NCBI GenBank assembly: GCA_003343885.1
Contig: QAKH01000083.1
Span: 1 to 35,531 of the forward strand
Source: Clostridiales bacterium
GTDB lineage: Bacteria > Bacillota > Clostridia > Oscillospirales > CAG-382
DNA: 35,531 nucleotides
Reading direction: 5' to 3'
Shown here: positions 17,641-26,101 of the stretch, in pieces
How positions within the stretch are numbered: position 1 is the first letter of the stretch
Layout: every line of letters starts with the position of its first letter
Translations under genes and position numbers: made by a program
The notes under the pieces: model-generated
What the model was told of the DNA's origin: nothing
Seen by the model: the letters and a program-made list of their open reading frames with translations, nothing else
Databases searched by the model: none

Positions 17641-19080
17641 TTATATTTTTTCTCCGAAAAGCTGTACATCGGAGGCTCTTTGAATTTTTACGTCAACAAA
17701 TTTTCCGTACAGCTCCTGTTTATTGTCCGCAGTAAACTTTATAAGCTTATTTCCGGTACATCTTCCGGAAAAATATCCTTTTTCGTCAGCGTTTTTAGTT
17801 TCGCATAGTACCTTTATAGTTTTTCCCACGTAACCGCTGTTTATTTCCACGATTTTTTTGTGGTGCAGTTCCATGAGTCTTGCAAATCTTTCGGTTTTCT
17901 GCTCGTAAGTGTACGGATCTTCCATTTTTTCCGCTGGCGTTCCCTTTCTCGGCGAGAAAATAAACGAATAGATAGAATCGTATCCGACATTTCTCACAAG
18001 GTCGAGCGTCTTTTCGAAGTCTTCCTCGGTTTCTCCCGGAAAGCCTACTATTATATCGGTAGTAAGCGTTATATCCGGCACGGCTTTTCTCAATTTCTCG
18101 ACGACTTTCATATACTCTGATGCCGTATATTTACGGTTCATTTTCCGCAGTATCCCGTCGCTTCCTGACTGTACCGGCAGATGGAAGTGTTTAGCGGTTT
18201 TTTCGTTTCTTGCAAGCACTTCAATAAGCTCGTCCGACACGTCTTTCGGGTGAGAAGTCATGAACCTTACCCAGTAATCCGAGTCAAACGATGCGACTTT
18301 ATCAAGAAGTTCCGCAAAGCTCATGCCGCCCTCGGCAATGCCTTTTCCGTATGAGTTTACGTTCTGACCTAAAAGAGTTATCTCACGGTAGCCACTGTCA
18401 ACAAGCTTTTTGGCTTCCTCCAGAACAGCTTCCGGACGTCTGCTTCTCTCTCTTCCCCTTACGTACGGCACAACGCAGTATGTGCAGAAATTATCACAGC
18501 CGTACATAATCGAAAGCCACGCTTTTATATCGCTTTCCCTTTTGACCGGCACTCCCTCGACAAGGTCATAATTCTCGTCGTCAACATAATACCGGCGTCT
18601 GTCATTGACCATGACGTCGCAAAGTATCTCCGGCAGTCTGTGAAGCATATTTGTTCCGGCGACAAAGTCGACGTACGGATATTTATTTTTTATATCGGAA
18701 ATTCTGTGCTCCTGGTTTACCATGCATCCCCAAAGTCCGACTATCATTTCCGGATTTGCGCTTTTAAAGTGCTTTAGCTGTCCGGTTTTTGACAGCGCCT
18801 TGAGTTCGGCATGTTCCCTTACGGCGCAGGTATTATATATTACAAGATCGGCTTTTGAAATTTCATCCGACTGTACGTATCCGAGTTCCAGCGCTGTTCC
18901 GAGAAGTCTTTCGCTGTCCGCCTCGTTTTGCTGACAGCCGAAGGTCTGTACAAACACGCCGGGTTTTCTTCCGAGTTTTGTTTCTTTATCCGAAAGAATC
19001 GCTCTCACGCGGTCGGCGTATTTTTTCTGGTTGCTTATATCCGCCGTATTCTCTCCCAGTATATTATTATTAGTCTTCAT
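17641..19080 (-). CDS. miaB: tRNA-2-methylthio-N6-dimethylallyladenosine synthase MiaB
   Basis: 479 residues. This radical-SAM methylthiotransferase adds a methylthio group to i6A37 of tRNAs reading UNN codons. The N-terminal UPF0004 domain carries the auxiliary cluster cysteines (FVQTFGCQQNEADSE, then YNTCAVREHAE and LWGCMVNQE). The radical-SAM triad CDNFCTYC lies near 194-201, followed by VRGRERSRRP. A C-terminal TRAM domain starts near 415. The MiaB-type signature at the cluster and the LLGQNVNSYG motif favour MiaB over the related MtaB and RimO. It overlaps the end of hslO by 11 bp, showing translational coupling. The ribosome site is AGGAAGA. Confidence 0.95.
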   Translation of the reverse strand: MKTNNNILGENTADISNQKKYADRVRAILSDKETKLGRKPGVFVQTFGCQQNEADSERLLGTALELGYVQSDEISKADLVIYNTCAVREHAELKALSKTGQLKHFKSANPEMIVGLWGCMVNQEHRISDIKNKYPYVDFVAGTNMLHRLPEILCDVMVNDRRRYYVDDENYDLVEGVPVKRESDIKAWLSIMYGCDNFCTYCVVPYVRGRERSRRPEAVLEEAKKLVDSGYREITLLGQNVNSYGKGIAEGGMSFAELLDKVASFDSDYWVRFMTSHPKDVSDELIEVLARNEKTAKHFHLPVQSGSDGILRKMNRKYTASEYMKVVEKLRKAVPDITLTTDIIVGFPGETEEDFEKTLDLVRNVGYDSIYSFIFSPRKGTPAEKMEDPYTYEQKTERFARLMELHHKKIVEINSGYVGKTIKVLCETKNADEKGYFSGRCTGNKLIKFTADNKQELYGKFVDVKIQRASDVQLFGEKI

Positions 19081-19963
19081 TCTTCCTACCTGTCTTAAGC
19101 AAATTCTTCAGGTCTTCCGGTGTAAAAGTATAAACCTTATCGCAAAACTGACAGGAAACGTCTATGCTTTTACCGTCGTTTAGCATCTCCGAGAGTTCTT
19201 TCTCTCCAAGGCTTACAAGCGCCTTCTCTACTCTCTTTCTTGAACAATCGCAATGATACGACACGTCAGCCTCGTCAAATATATCAAACTCAATATCTCC
19301 GAGGATGTCCTTCAGATACTCAGCGTTTGTTTTTCCTGTTGAAAAAAGCGTTGACACCGGCGGAATTTCGGTAATTCGCTGTTCTATTTTATCAATAAAG
19401 CTATCCTCTGCTCCGGGAAGCAGCTGTATCATATATCCGCCTGCCGAAAGGCACGAATAGTCCTTTCCTATCAGCACGCCAAGAGCACACACCGTCGGAA
19501 TCTGCTCACTTCTCGCAAAGTATTCGGTTATATCTTCCGCTACTTCTCCCGAAACTATCGGCGTTGTCCCTACGTACGGCTCGCCTGTTCCCTCGTCCCT
19601 TACTATATACAGCGTACCTGCGCCGATTGCTCCCGCAACGTCAAGCTTTCCCTTTGAATTGAGCGGCAAATCCGACTGTGGGTTTTGAACGTATCCTTTT
19701 GTGTTTCCGTAATAATCTGAAACAGCCAAAACTTTTCCGCACACTCCGTCTCCGTTAAAAGTGACGGTAATGGAATCGGTTTTATTCTTTAACATAACTC
19801 CCATCATTGAGGTGGCACTAAGCGTTCTGCCGAGCGCTGCCGCAGCTGTCGGTGAAAGATTATGATATTTTATGGCATCGTTCACCATTTCTTTTGAATT
19901 TATGATAATGACTCTTGCGTTGCCGCATTTTGTCATTGCTCTTGTGATTGTATTGCCGAGCAT
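19070..19963 (-). CDS. hslO: Redox-regulated chaperone Hsp33
   Basis: 297 residues, family length. Hsp33 is a cytosolic holdase switched on by oxidation, which releases zinc from four cysteines. All four are present near the C-terminus: CDC (about residues 238-240) and CQFC (about 271-274). The N-terminal domain shows the typical PTAAAALGRTLSA and GNTKGYVQNP segments. The ribosome site GGAG precedes the ATG. It lies 72 bp after the methyltransferase and overlaps miaB, so it is within the same transcription run. Confidence 0.95.
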   Translation of the reverse strand: MLGNTITRAMTKCGNARVIIINSKEMVNDAIKYHNLSPTAAAALGRTLSATSMMGVMLKNKTDSITVTFNGDGVCGKVLAVSDYYGNTKGYVQNPQSDLPLNSKGKLDVAGAIGAGTLYIVRDEGTGEPYVGTTPIVSGEVAEDITEYFARSEQIPTVCALGVLIGKDYSCLSAGGYMIQLLPGAEDSFIDKIEQRITEIPPVSTLFSTGKTNAEYLKDILGDIEFDIFDEADVSYHCDCSRKRVEKALVSLGEKELSEMLNDGKSIDVSCQFCDKVYTFTPEDLKNLLKTGRKNED

Positions 19964-20035
19964 TTTCTACTCCTTATTGCATTATTGCAGCTAATATTTT
20001 ACGGCTTATATTTTTACCGTTTTCCGTTTATTGTT

Positions 20036-20830
20036 TCAGCTCCGCCCTTGCAAGTCTTGCTTTACTGCGTTTTTGCGGCAAACAAAATACGCGCGCTCGT
20101 CCTTATTTTCGTCGGCTTTTGAAAAGTCAAATCCGCCGATAATATCCAAAACGTCAAAACCTGCCGACAAAAGCATTTTTTCAAGTATTTTGAGCGAATA
20201 CATTTTCTGGACGATTTTTTCGTCGCACCTTACATATCTGCCGTCTTGGTTTTCAAAGAAAAACGTGAGAAACATATCGCACTTACGTGTTTTTGAGTTA
20301 TAAAAATTCTGCCAAGCCAAAAATACCCCGTCCGCTTCGAGAACATAAGCGTTATCGGCGTAGATATTTTCAAATTTATACTTTGTATTTACGTCAAACA
20401 CAAAGATACCGCCGTCTTCAAGAGCCGTACTGACGCTGTCAAGCGCAGACGCCACGTCGTCTTTCGAAGTCAGACAATTAAGTCCGTCCATCATGCAGAT
20501 AACTGCCTGAACCGGGGCATATACCTTAAAGTCACGCATATCCTGACAAGTAAAGCGTATATCGGTAATTCCGGCGTCAGACGCTTTCTTATCCGCAAGT
20601 GTAAGCATTGTTTCCGAGAGATCAAACGCAGTCACATGATATCTTCTCCCACCTAACTCCAAAGCCATACTGCCTGTTCCGCACGCCATTTCGCATACTC
20701 TTCTTACCGGCTTTTGCGAGTATTTTCTGAAGCAATCCTCATAAAAATCCGCCCACTGTTTATAGTCAACATCGGTATTAAGGCTGTCGTACGCCTCCGA
20801 CAAATACCTGCCGTATCCGTTAATCCTCAT
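20036..20830 (-). CDS. Class I SAM-dependent methyltransferase
   Basis: 264 residues. Motif I VCEMACGTGSMALEL (about 43-57), then AFDLSETML, the post-motif CQDMRDF, and an acidic VFDVNTKYKF region identify a Rossmann-fold SAM methyltransferase of the Methyltransf_25 type. The substrate cannot be read from the sequence. The start overlaps the YerC-like gene by 11 bp with AAGGATT as ribosome site, so the pair is translationally coupled. The last 15 residues are basic and low-conservation. Confidence 0.85.
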   Translation of the reverse strand: MRINGYGRYLSEAYDSLNTDVDYKQWADFYEDCFRKYSQKPVRRVCEMACGTGSMALELGGRRYHVTAFDLSETMLTLADKKASDAGITDIRFTCQDMRDFKVYAPVQAVICMMDGLNCLTSKDDVASALDSVSTALEDGGIFVFDVNTKYKFENIYADNAYVLEADGVFLAWQNFYNSKTRKCDMFLTFFFENQDGRYVRCDEKIVQKMYSLKILEKMLLSAGFDVLDIIGGFDFSKADENKDERAYFVCRKNAVKQDLQGRS

Positions 20831-21113
20831 ATGTAATCCTTGCGAGAAGCTTTGTATATCCGTCAGTTCCGTACTTAAGGCAGCGGTTTACTCTGCTTAT
20901 AGTTGCGGTGGAAAGTCCGGTAGCTTCGGATATTTCGGTATATTTTGCTCCGTCTGACAGCATTTTAGCCGCACGGAAGCGTTTTGCCATTTCTTTTATC
21001 TCAGCGACTGTACACAGATCCTCGAACAAATCATAACATTCGTCAAGGTCTTTTAATGTAAGTATGGCATTAAAAAGGTTATTTACATCCGGGCTTTTCA
21101 GCTTATCATTCAT
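20820..21113 (-). CDS. YerC/YecD-family TrpR-related regulator
   Basis: About 97 residues. The family features are clear: a helical N-terminus (NNLFNAILTLKDLDECYDLFEDLCT) and a TrpR-like helix-turn-helix (YTEISEATGLSTATISRVNRCLKYG). In the Bacillus counterpart YerC the function is uncharacterised; the TrpR fold suggests DNA binding. I place the start at ATG 21113, giving MNDKLKSPDVN.., which aligns with B. subtilis YerC. AAAGGA lies 11-16 bp upstream, whereas the in-frame TTG at 21137 has no good ribosome site. It is the first gene of the minus-strand run toward mgtE. Confidence 0.85.
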   Translation of the reverse strand: MNDKLKSPDVNNLFNAILTLKDLDECYDLFEDLCTVAEIKEMAKRFRAAKMLSDGAKYTEISEATGLSTATISRVNRCLKYGTDGYTKLLARITYED

Positions 21114-21161
21114 CGTTTTATCGTTCCTTTCGGTCAAAACAACTTTAAGGTATCCGCACTT

Positions 21162-21183
21162 GTCGGCGGAGTTATCCGCCGAC
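21162..21183. promoter_or_regulatory. Leader hairpin upstream of the YerC-like gene
   Basis: GTCGGCGGA (21162-21170) pairs perfectly with TCCGCCGAC (21175-21183) around a 4-nt loop. On the plus strand TTTT follows, but no plus-strand gene ends here. On the minus strand it would form about 10 nt after the predicted transcription start, so a 5' stabilising or attenuating hairpin is possible. Confidence 0.45.
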
Positions 21184-21198
21184 TTTTCCCAATTACAT

Positions 21199-21227
21199 AT
21201 TTTATCAGAATTATTGATTTTTGTAAA
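21199..21227 (-). promoter_or_regulatory. Probable SigA promoter of the yerC-like to mutS run
   Basis: On the minus strand, TTTACA (21222-21227) and TAAAAT (21199-21204) with a 17-bp spacer, 85 bp upstream of ATG 21113. Confidence 0.5.
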
Positions 21228-21239
21228 GGGTATAAAGTA

Positions 21240-21266
21240 AATTTTGCGCTTTAACGCAGTAAAATT
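21240..21266 (-). terminator. Weak hairpin at the amidohydrolase stop codon
   Basis: AATTTTGCG pairs with CGC and AAAATT with a 3-nt bulge. It overlaps the last base of the coding region and is a poor terminator candidate; no better one was seen before the next promoter. Confidence 0.25.
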
Positions 21267-22855
21267 CAGTTTAAATTTTGCGAATACACAATGTTTCCGT
21301 TTTTAACGGTATAACGTACTTTAATTTTATTTATTTCTTTTTTATTCACTGTCAGAGGATTTTCGGAAAGAATGACAAAATCGGCTTTTTTACCGGTTTC
21401 AAGTGTACCTTTTACTTTCTCGTCAAAGTACTGATATGCGGCGTTTACGGTATGCGCCTTTAACGCCTGATACACGCTTATGCGCTCCCTCTCTCCGAGC
21501 ACTATGCCTGATTTTGTCTCACGGTTGACAGCGATATGAATACTATCCAGGACATTTTCGTCAAGTACAGGCGAATCTCTGTGAATTGTAAACGGAACGC
21601 CGCGAATTTCGGCGGTGTGTGCAGGGCTGAGTTTTTTCGCGCGTTCTTCGCCTAAGTTTTGAAGGTGTACATCGCCCCAATAATAGGCGTGTGCCGAGAA
21701 AAATGACGGAATAATTCCAAGCTGTTTTACTTTTTCCATTCTGTCTTTCGGAAGAAACTGAGCGTGCACCATTACCGGGCGTATTATTTCAACATTCATG
21801 CCTTTCTTTTGACACGCCGCAATGCAGTCAATAAACTGATCCGCCGCTCTGTCTCCGTTACAGTGCGCAAGTATCTGAAATCCTGAGTGGAAGGCTTTTT
21901 CAATGGCGGACATCACCTGTTCATCGGACATTGTCGGATAACCGAAATAATCGTTCAATCCCTCATATGGTTTTCTCATCCATGCGGTTTTAGCCTGCGG
22001 TGAGCCGTCAAGAAAAATTTTATACCCGCCGAGGCGGAAATTGTCATAAAATTTGCCTGTGCTGTTTTCAAAGTTTTTTAAATATTTATCAAAGCTTTGT
22101 ACTCCGGCATAGCCTGTCACGTCCAAAAACAATCTGTTTTCTGCGGTAAGTTTTTTATACAACGGTATCAGTTCATCCGTCATCATACCTTCCTGAATAC
22201 TCGTTACGCCGAAAGACGCATATATATTTTGAGCTTTTTGATACGCCTGCATAAGTGCTTCAGGTTTGGGCATCGGAACTTTTTTCAGATATTCGACAAA
22301 GGCGTTTTCTTCCATATAGCCGTTTAATCTGCCGTCAGTTTTGCAGATTTTTCCGCCTGAGGGCGGTACGGTATTCTCGGTTACGCCGAGAAGATCGAGA
22401 GCTTTTGAATTAAAAAGACCAGTATGTCCTGAGGCATGTTGGATAACAAGAGGCATATCAGGGCAGATACTGTCGAGAAAATCGATATTCGGATGAGTTT
22501 TCTCCTCAAGGCTTGTATGGTCATAGCTATTTGCTATCATCCAGCCTTCGGTTATTACTCCGTTGCAACGAGCTTTTTGTATTTTTTCTTTAATATCAGA
22601 AAAGCTCAGGCAATCACCGAGATTAACCTGCAAAAGTGAATTTGCGACACCCGTAAAATGTGAATGGGCGTCAATAAACGCCGGAAACATTGCTTCTCCG
22701 TTCAAATCAAACGGCTCTGCGTATGGGTATTTTCTTCTTAATTCTTTCTCTTCACCCACATCTGCAATTACTCCGTTTTCTACGGCTACTGCCGGTACAG
22801 TTTCGCCTTCGGTTCTCATTGTCACTATGGTTCCGTTATAATATATTTCAGCCAT
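21266..22855 (-). CDS. Amidohydrolase (amidohydrolase_3, YtcJ-like)
   Basis: 529 residues. A metal-dependent hydrolase of the amidohydrolase_3 group, which includes YtcJ and N-substituted formamide deformylase. Visible features are the N-terminal beta strands, the metal ligands DAHSHF near 62-67, QHASGHTGLFNSKAL, a conserved LDGSPQAKTAWM segment, AHCNGDRAADQF, the late HRDSPV, and the closing GTLETGKKADFVIL. No signal peptide, so it is cytosolic. Substrate unknown; this group is very diverse. The ribosome site GGAGG lies just upstream of the ATG. It appears to be a single-gene unit between the repeat island and the yerC-like operon. Confidence 0.85.
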   Translation of the reverse strand: MAEIYYNGTIVTMRTEGETVPAVAVENGVIADVGEEKELRRKYPYAEPFDLNGEAMFPAFIDAHSHFTGVANSLLQVNLGDCLSFSDIKEKIQKARCNGVITEGWMIANSYDHTSLEEKTHPNIDFLDSICPDMPLVIQHASGHTGLFNSKALDLLGVTENTVPPSGGKICKTDGRLNGYMEENAFVEYLKKVPMPKPEALMQAYQKAQNIYASFGVTSIQEGMMTDELIPLYKKLTAENRLFLDVTGYAGVQSFDKYLKNFENSTGKFYDNFRLGGYKIFLDGSPQAKTAWMRKPYEGLNDYFGYPTMSDEQVMSAIEKAFHSGFQILAHCNGDRAADQFIDCIAACQKKGMNVEIIRPVMVHAQFLPKDRMEKVKQLGIIPSFFSAHAYYWGDVHLQNLGEERAKKLSPAHTAEIRGVPFTIHRDSPVLDENVLDSIHIAVNRETKSGIVLGERERISVYQALKAHTVNAAYQYFDEKVKGTLETGKKADFVILSENPLTVNKKEINKIKVRYTVKNGNIVYSQNLN

Positions 22856-22928
22856 ATTTTCCTCCGTGGGTGATTTTTATTATATTTTGCTGATATTATC
22901 TTGTTAATATTCTCACTTGTGTATATAT

Positions 22929-23032
22929 GTACTTTTTTCGCTTGTACGAAAAAAGTACCAAAAAAGTACCCGGAGGGTGTGCGCACCCTCTCGACTCCCG
23001 GGGACGCCGTCAAATTTTTGAGATTTGACGGC
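22929..23032. repeat. Cluster of three perfect hairpins
   Basis: Stem 1: GTACTTTTTTCG (22929-22940) with CGAAAAAAGTAC (22947-22958). Stem 2: GAGGGTG (22973-22979) with CACCCTC (22984-22990). Stem 3: GCCGTCAAAT (23006-23015) with ATTTGACGGC (23023-23032). Similar clusters recur between genes in many Clostridia, which I recall but have not searched. Confidence 0.65.
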
Positions 23033-23090
23033 GATACTGGAAATTTCGCGGTTTCATCAAACGCAAGAAAACGCAGTTTATCTTTACCTT

Positions 23091-23471
23091 TTAGCGACTG
23101 CGGGCTAACACAGGAGGTGTTTTATTAGATTTTTGAGTTGTTGTTATAATGGGGTTTTGTTGGTTTGCCGTCTGAGTTTGTGCGGTTGAATTTATGCCGC
23201 ACAAACGGGCATGCTTTCGCGGAAGATTAAATTTGTTATTTTTGCTTGCTCGCCCGCGAAAGTTGGAGCGGCACATTGCCGCCTTAGCGACTGCGGGCTA
23301 ACTCATCGGTGTTTTTTGGAAATTTTTGGTTTTTTCTTATATGGGGTTTTGGTGGTTTGGCTGAGTTTGTGCGGTGGAATTTATGCCTCATGAACAGACA
23401 TGGTTTTGCGAAAGATAAATTCGTTATTTTCTGTTGTTCGTCCGCGTAAATTGGAGCGGCACATTGCCGCC
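23091..23471. repeat. Two-copy tandem repeat, about 190 bp per unit
   Basis: Unit 1 (23091-23283) and unit 2 (23284-23471) both begin TTAGCGACTGCGGGCTAAC and both end GGAGCGGCACATTGCCGCC. Between these they share GGGGTTTTG, GAGTTTGTGCGGT and AATTTATGCC blocks in the same order, with scattered substitutions and small indels. Each start contains a TTAGC/GCTAA inverted pair, and each end a GCGGC/GCCGC inverted pair. Unit 1 also has TGTGCGG/CCGCACA (about 23180-23204), which is decayed in unit 2. Confidence 0.75.
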
Positions 23472-23518
23472 GCGCGAACGGAGTGAGTGGGGTGCTTTGC
23501 GGTAAAATATTGTTTTTC

Positions 23519-23542
23519 GCCCACTTTTTCAAAAAAGTGGGC
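23519..23542 (-). terminator. Hairpin downstream of topB
   Basis: GCCCACTTTTT (23519-23529) pairs with AAAAAGTGGGC (23532-23542), 11 bp, about 45 bp after the topB stop. The T-tract is inside the stem rather than after it, so termination strength is uncertain. It is also part of a common Clostridial repeat pattern. Confidence 0.5.
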
Positions 23543-23585
23543 GGGGTTTGGGGCAGAGCCCTTTAATTAAAGTCAGGCGTGAAGC

Positions 23586-25796
23586 TTATTTTCCTTTACT
23601 TTGCTCAAGAGCTTTTTTCAAAGCCTCGGCAAAGGCGCTTTCTCCCTTTTCCGGCTGTTTATTCTGATTTTTGAGAAAGTTATTCACGTAATGCTTATTA
23701 GCGACATTGCTCTGTTCCTTTTTTTGAGCGGTAAATACTTCATATTTCTGCTTGAATCCGCAGCTGCATACAAATATCTTCTTGTCGTCCTTTCCACGTA
23801 GTTCCATAGTTTTGTGACAATTCGGACACCTTGCCGAGGTCGACACTGAAACCGTTTCCCTATATGCGCACTCTCTGTCAGGACAAATGAGCATTTTTCC
23901 TTTTTTACCCTTAACTTCAAGCATAAACTTTCCGCAATTAGGACATGGTATACGTGTGACATTGTCGTGCTCGTACGTTACGTCACTGTCAGCAACCATT
24001 TTGACAAGCTTTGTTGTATAATCCTTTATTTCGGTTATAAACTTTTCCTTTTTCTCCTTACCTGCGGCTATTGCTTCAAGGCGCATTTCCCATTCGGCGG
24101 TGAGAAGCGGCTCGGTGAGCTCGTCAGGCGCTATTTTTACTATCTGTATTCCTTTGGATGTCGGATATATAACATTATCCTTTTTCTCAATATAAAATGC
24201 AGAATACAGCTTCTCAATAATATCCGCCCTTGTTGCCGGAGTGCCGAGTCCGCCTCCGATATAGCTTTTCATACTGCGGTCGGTAATAAACCTCGACGGA
24301 TTTTCCATTGCGGCAAGAAGAGAGGCTTCGGTATACCTTGACGGCGGAGTAGTTTTAAGTGATTTTATAAGCGTGTCGGTACAGGTAAAAATATCGCCCT
24401 TTTTCATATCCGGCAAATTTTTCTGTTCCTCAGCCTTTTCGTTTTCCGCGGATTCCTGCTCGTCATCATCGTCTGAAACTATGCTTATCTTTTTCCAGCC
24501 GGCATCAATTTCTGTATTTCCCATGACATAGAATTTTTCGGTCCCACATGTAAGTTCAGCTTTTACCTGACGATAGGTATAATCCTCCAAAAAGCACGAC
24601 AAAAAACGCATGGCAACAAGTAAATATATTCGCTTCTCATCAGTATTGAACGATGAAAAATCCGGTGCCTGTTCAGTGGGAATTATTGCGTGATGATCCG
24701 ACACTTTCGCATTGTTTACGCAGGTTTTTGAAATGCTTCTTCCGGTACGGATAACATCGTTTACGCACGAAGAAAGACTTCCCTGCCGCATGGCTTTCAG
24801 CCTTTCGCCAAGTGTCGGCACTATATCGTCGGAAATGTACCTCGAATCTGTTCTCGGATATGTCAGAACCTTATGAAACTCGTACAGTCTCTGCATGACG
24901 TTCAGTGTTTCTTTAGGCGACATATGGTACATTTTATTTGCATCACGCTGAAGCTCGGTAAGGTCATAAAGCAACGGAGCAGGTTTCTTTTTTATTACGG
25001 ATGAAAGCTCTGTAACCGTGAAATTTTTGCCCTTGACTTTTGCGCATATTTCGCCCGCCTTATCTGCGTCAGCTATTGCGGCAAGCTTTTTATCATTTTT
25101 CCACAGTGCCGAAAATTTTATTCCACCGTGATTAAACTCGGCACGAACATTAAAATAATCCTTAGGCTTAAAATCCTTTATTTCTTTTTCCCGTTTCACG
25201 ATAAGCGCAAGCGTCGGCGTCTGCACTCTGCCGGCAGACAGACTCGTATTATGACGGCAGGTGAGCGCTCTTGTCACGTTAAGTCCGACCAACCAATCGG
25301 CTTGCGCTCTCGCTTTTGCGGCGTTTGCAAGATTTACGAAATCTTCCCCGTCACGAAGGTGTGCAAAGCCTTCCCTTATTGCCTTTTCCGTTTGTGAAGA
25401 AATCCATAATCTTTTTATTTTTCCTTTGTATGCGGATTTTTCCAAGATCCATCTTGCAACAAGTTCGCCCTCTCTTCCGGCGTCGGTTGCGATTATGACG
25501 CAGTCTGTATCCTTATCTTTAATAAGTTTTTTTACTGCCGCGAACTGCTTCTTTGTTTCGGGTATAACACACAGCTCGGTTTTTTCCGGAAGCATGGGAA
25601 GTGTTTCCATGGACCATTTTTTATACTTTTCATCGTAATGATCCGGATCCGCAAGCGTGACAAGATGTCCAAGCGCCCAGGTTACTGTATATTTTTCCCC
25701 AATAATGCATCCGTCGCCTTTTATGCGGCATCCGAGCACCTTTGCAAGCTCTCTTGCGACTGATGGTTTTTCTGCAAGTACGATTGTTTTCGACAT
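23586..25796 (-). CDS. topB: DNA topoisomerase III
   Basis: 736 residues, close to Gram-positive TopB length. A type IA topoisomerase that cuts one strand and decatenates DNA. The N-terminal Toprim domain (1-145) has the catalytic Glu in LAEKPSVAREL and the acidic IIATDAGREGELVAR. The active-site Tyr lies in LTYPRTDSRYISDD near residue 314. A C-terminal zinc-ribbon region (about 610-690) has CPNCGKFM, CPDREC, CPNCHK and CSCGF. An acidic insert near 440-460 looks disordered. The ribosome site is TGAGGTAG. It is divergent from spoIVB. The housekeeping topA is not here; mobile elements also carry TopB, but nothing else nearby looks conjugative. Confidence 0.95.
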   Translation of the reverse strand: MSKTIVLAEKPSVARELAKVLGCRIKGDGCIIGEKYTVTWALGHLVTLADPDHYDEKYKKWSMETLPMLPEKTELCVIPETKKQFAAVKKLIKDKDTDCVIIATDAGREGELVARWILEKSAYKGKIKRLWISSQTEKAIREGFAHLRDGEDFVNLANAAKARAQADWLVGLNVTRALTCRHNTSLSAGRVQTPTLALIVKREKEIKDFKPKDYFNVRAEFNHGGIKFSALWKNDKKLAAIADADKAGEICAKVKGKNFTVTELSSVIKKKPAPLLYDLTELQRDANKMYHMSPKETLNVMQRLYEFHKVLTYPRTDSRYISDDIVPTLGERLKAMRQGSLSSCVNDVIRTGRSISKTCVNNAKVSDHHAIIPTEQAPDFSSFNTDEKRIYLLVAMRFLSCFLEDYTYRQVKAELTCGTEKFYVMGNTEIDAGWKKISIVSDDDDEQESAENEKAEEQKNLPDMKKGDIFTCTDTLIKSLKTTPPSRYTEASLLAAMENPSRFITDRSMKSYIGGGLGTPATRADIIEKLYSAFYIEKKDNVIYPTSKGIQIVKIAPDELTEPLLTAEWEMRLEAIAAGKEKKEKFITEIKDYTTKLVKMVADSDVTYEHDNVTRIPCPNCGKFMLEVKGKKGKMLICPDRECAYRETVSVSTSARCPNCHKTMELRGKDDKKIFVCSCGFKQKYEVFTAQKKEQSNVANKHYVNNFLKNQNKQPEKGESAFAEALKKALEQSKGK

Positions 25797-26101
25797 ATTT
25801 TTCTACCTCAATATATTATAATAAACAAGTGATTTTTGATTATTCTTCTGTTCTTTGGCAAACAATATATACGCGCGCGATGTGTTTTTATGATTTAATT
25901 TTTATATTTTATTTCTTTCTTGTTTTCTTCACGCTTTTTAGCCTCTGCAAACAATTTATGACACAGCTTTTATATTTTTCATTACATAGAAAGCTTATCT
26001 CGGACAAATATTATTAGAGGACTATGCGGCCCGTCTTTCGGCGGAAAGCAGCCAATCCGAAGAATTTTTTCTGCGGAATGTGTGAAAGGAAAGATCATAA
26101 A
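25797..26101. other. 305-bp divergent region between topB and spoIVB
   Basis: AT-rich, with no supported gene. It must carry the topB promoter (minus) and a late sporulation promoter for spoIVB (plus). A TATAAT lies near the topB side without a good -35. I could not place a SigG-type motif with confidence. Confidence 0.5.

Larger units (their letters stand above)
22856..23585. other. 730-bp gene-free repeat island between topB and the amidohydrolase
   Basis: It contains a cluster of three strong hairpins (22929-23032), a two-copy tandem repeat (23091-23471) and a hairpin just after topB (23519-23542). Short open frames exist but none has a ribosome site or recognisable protein. The amidohydrolase promoter must lie at its left end; I could not place it. 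Confidence 0.7.

Noticed and set aside
23091..23532. Two minus-strand open frames of 61 and 82 codons, both ending ARSR
   Set aside because: Their similarity comes from the tandem DNA repeat. They lack ribosome sites, and the indels between units do not respect codons.
22856..23585. CRISPR array in the repeat island
   Set aside because: Only two long diverged copies without regular short repeats and spacers, and no cas genes in the window.
25742..26017. Plus-strand open frame of 91 codons between topB and spoIVB
   Set aside because: Phe/Tyr-rich translation of AT-rich intergenic DNA, overlapping the start of topB, without a ribosome site.
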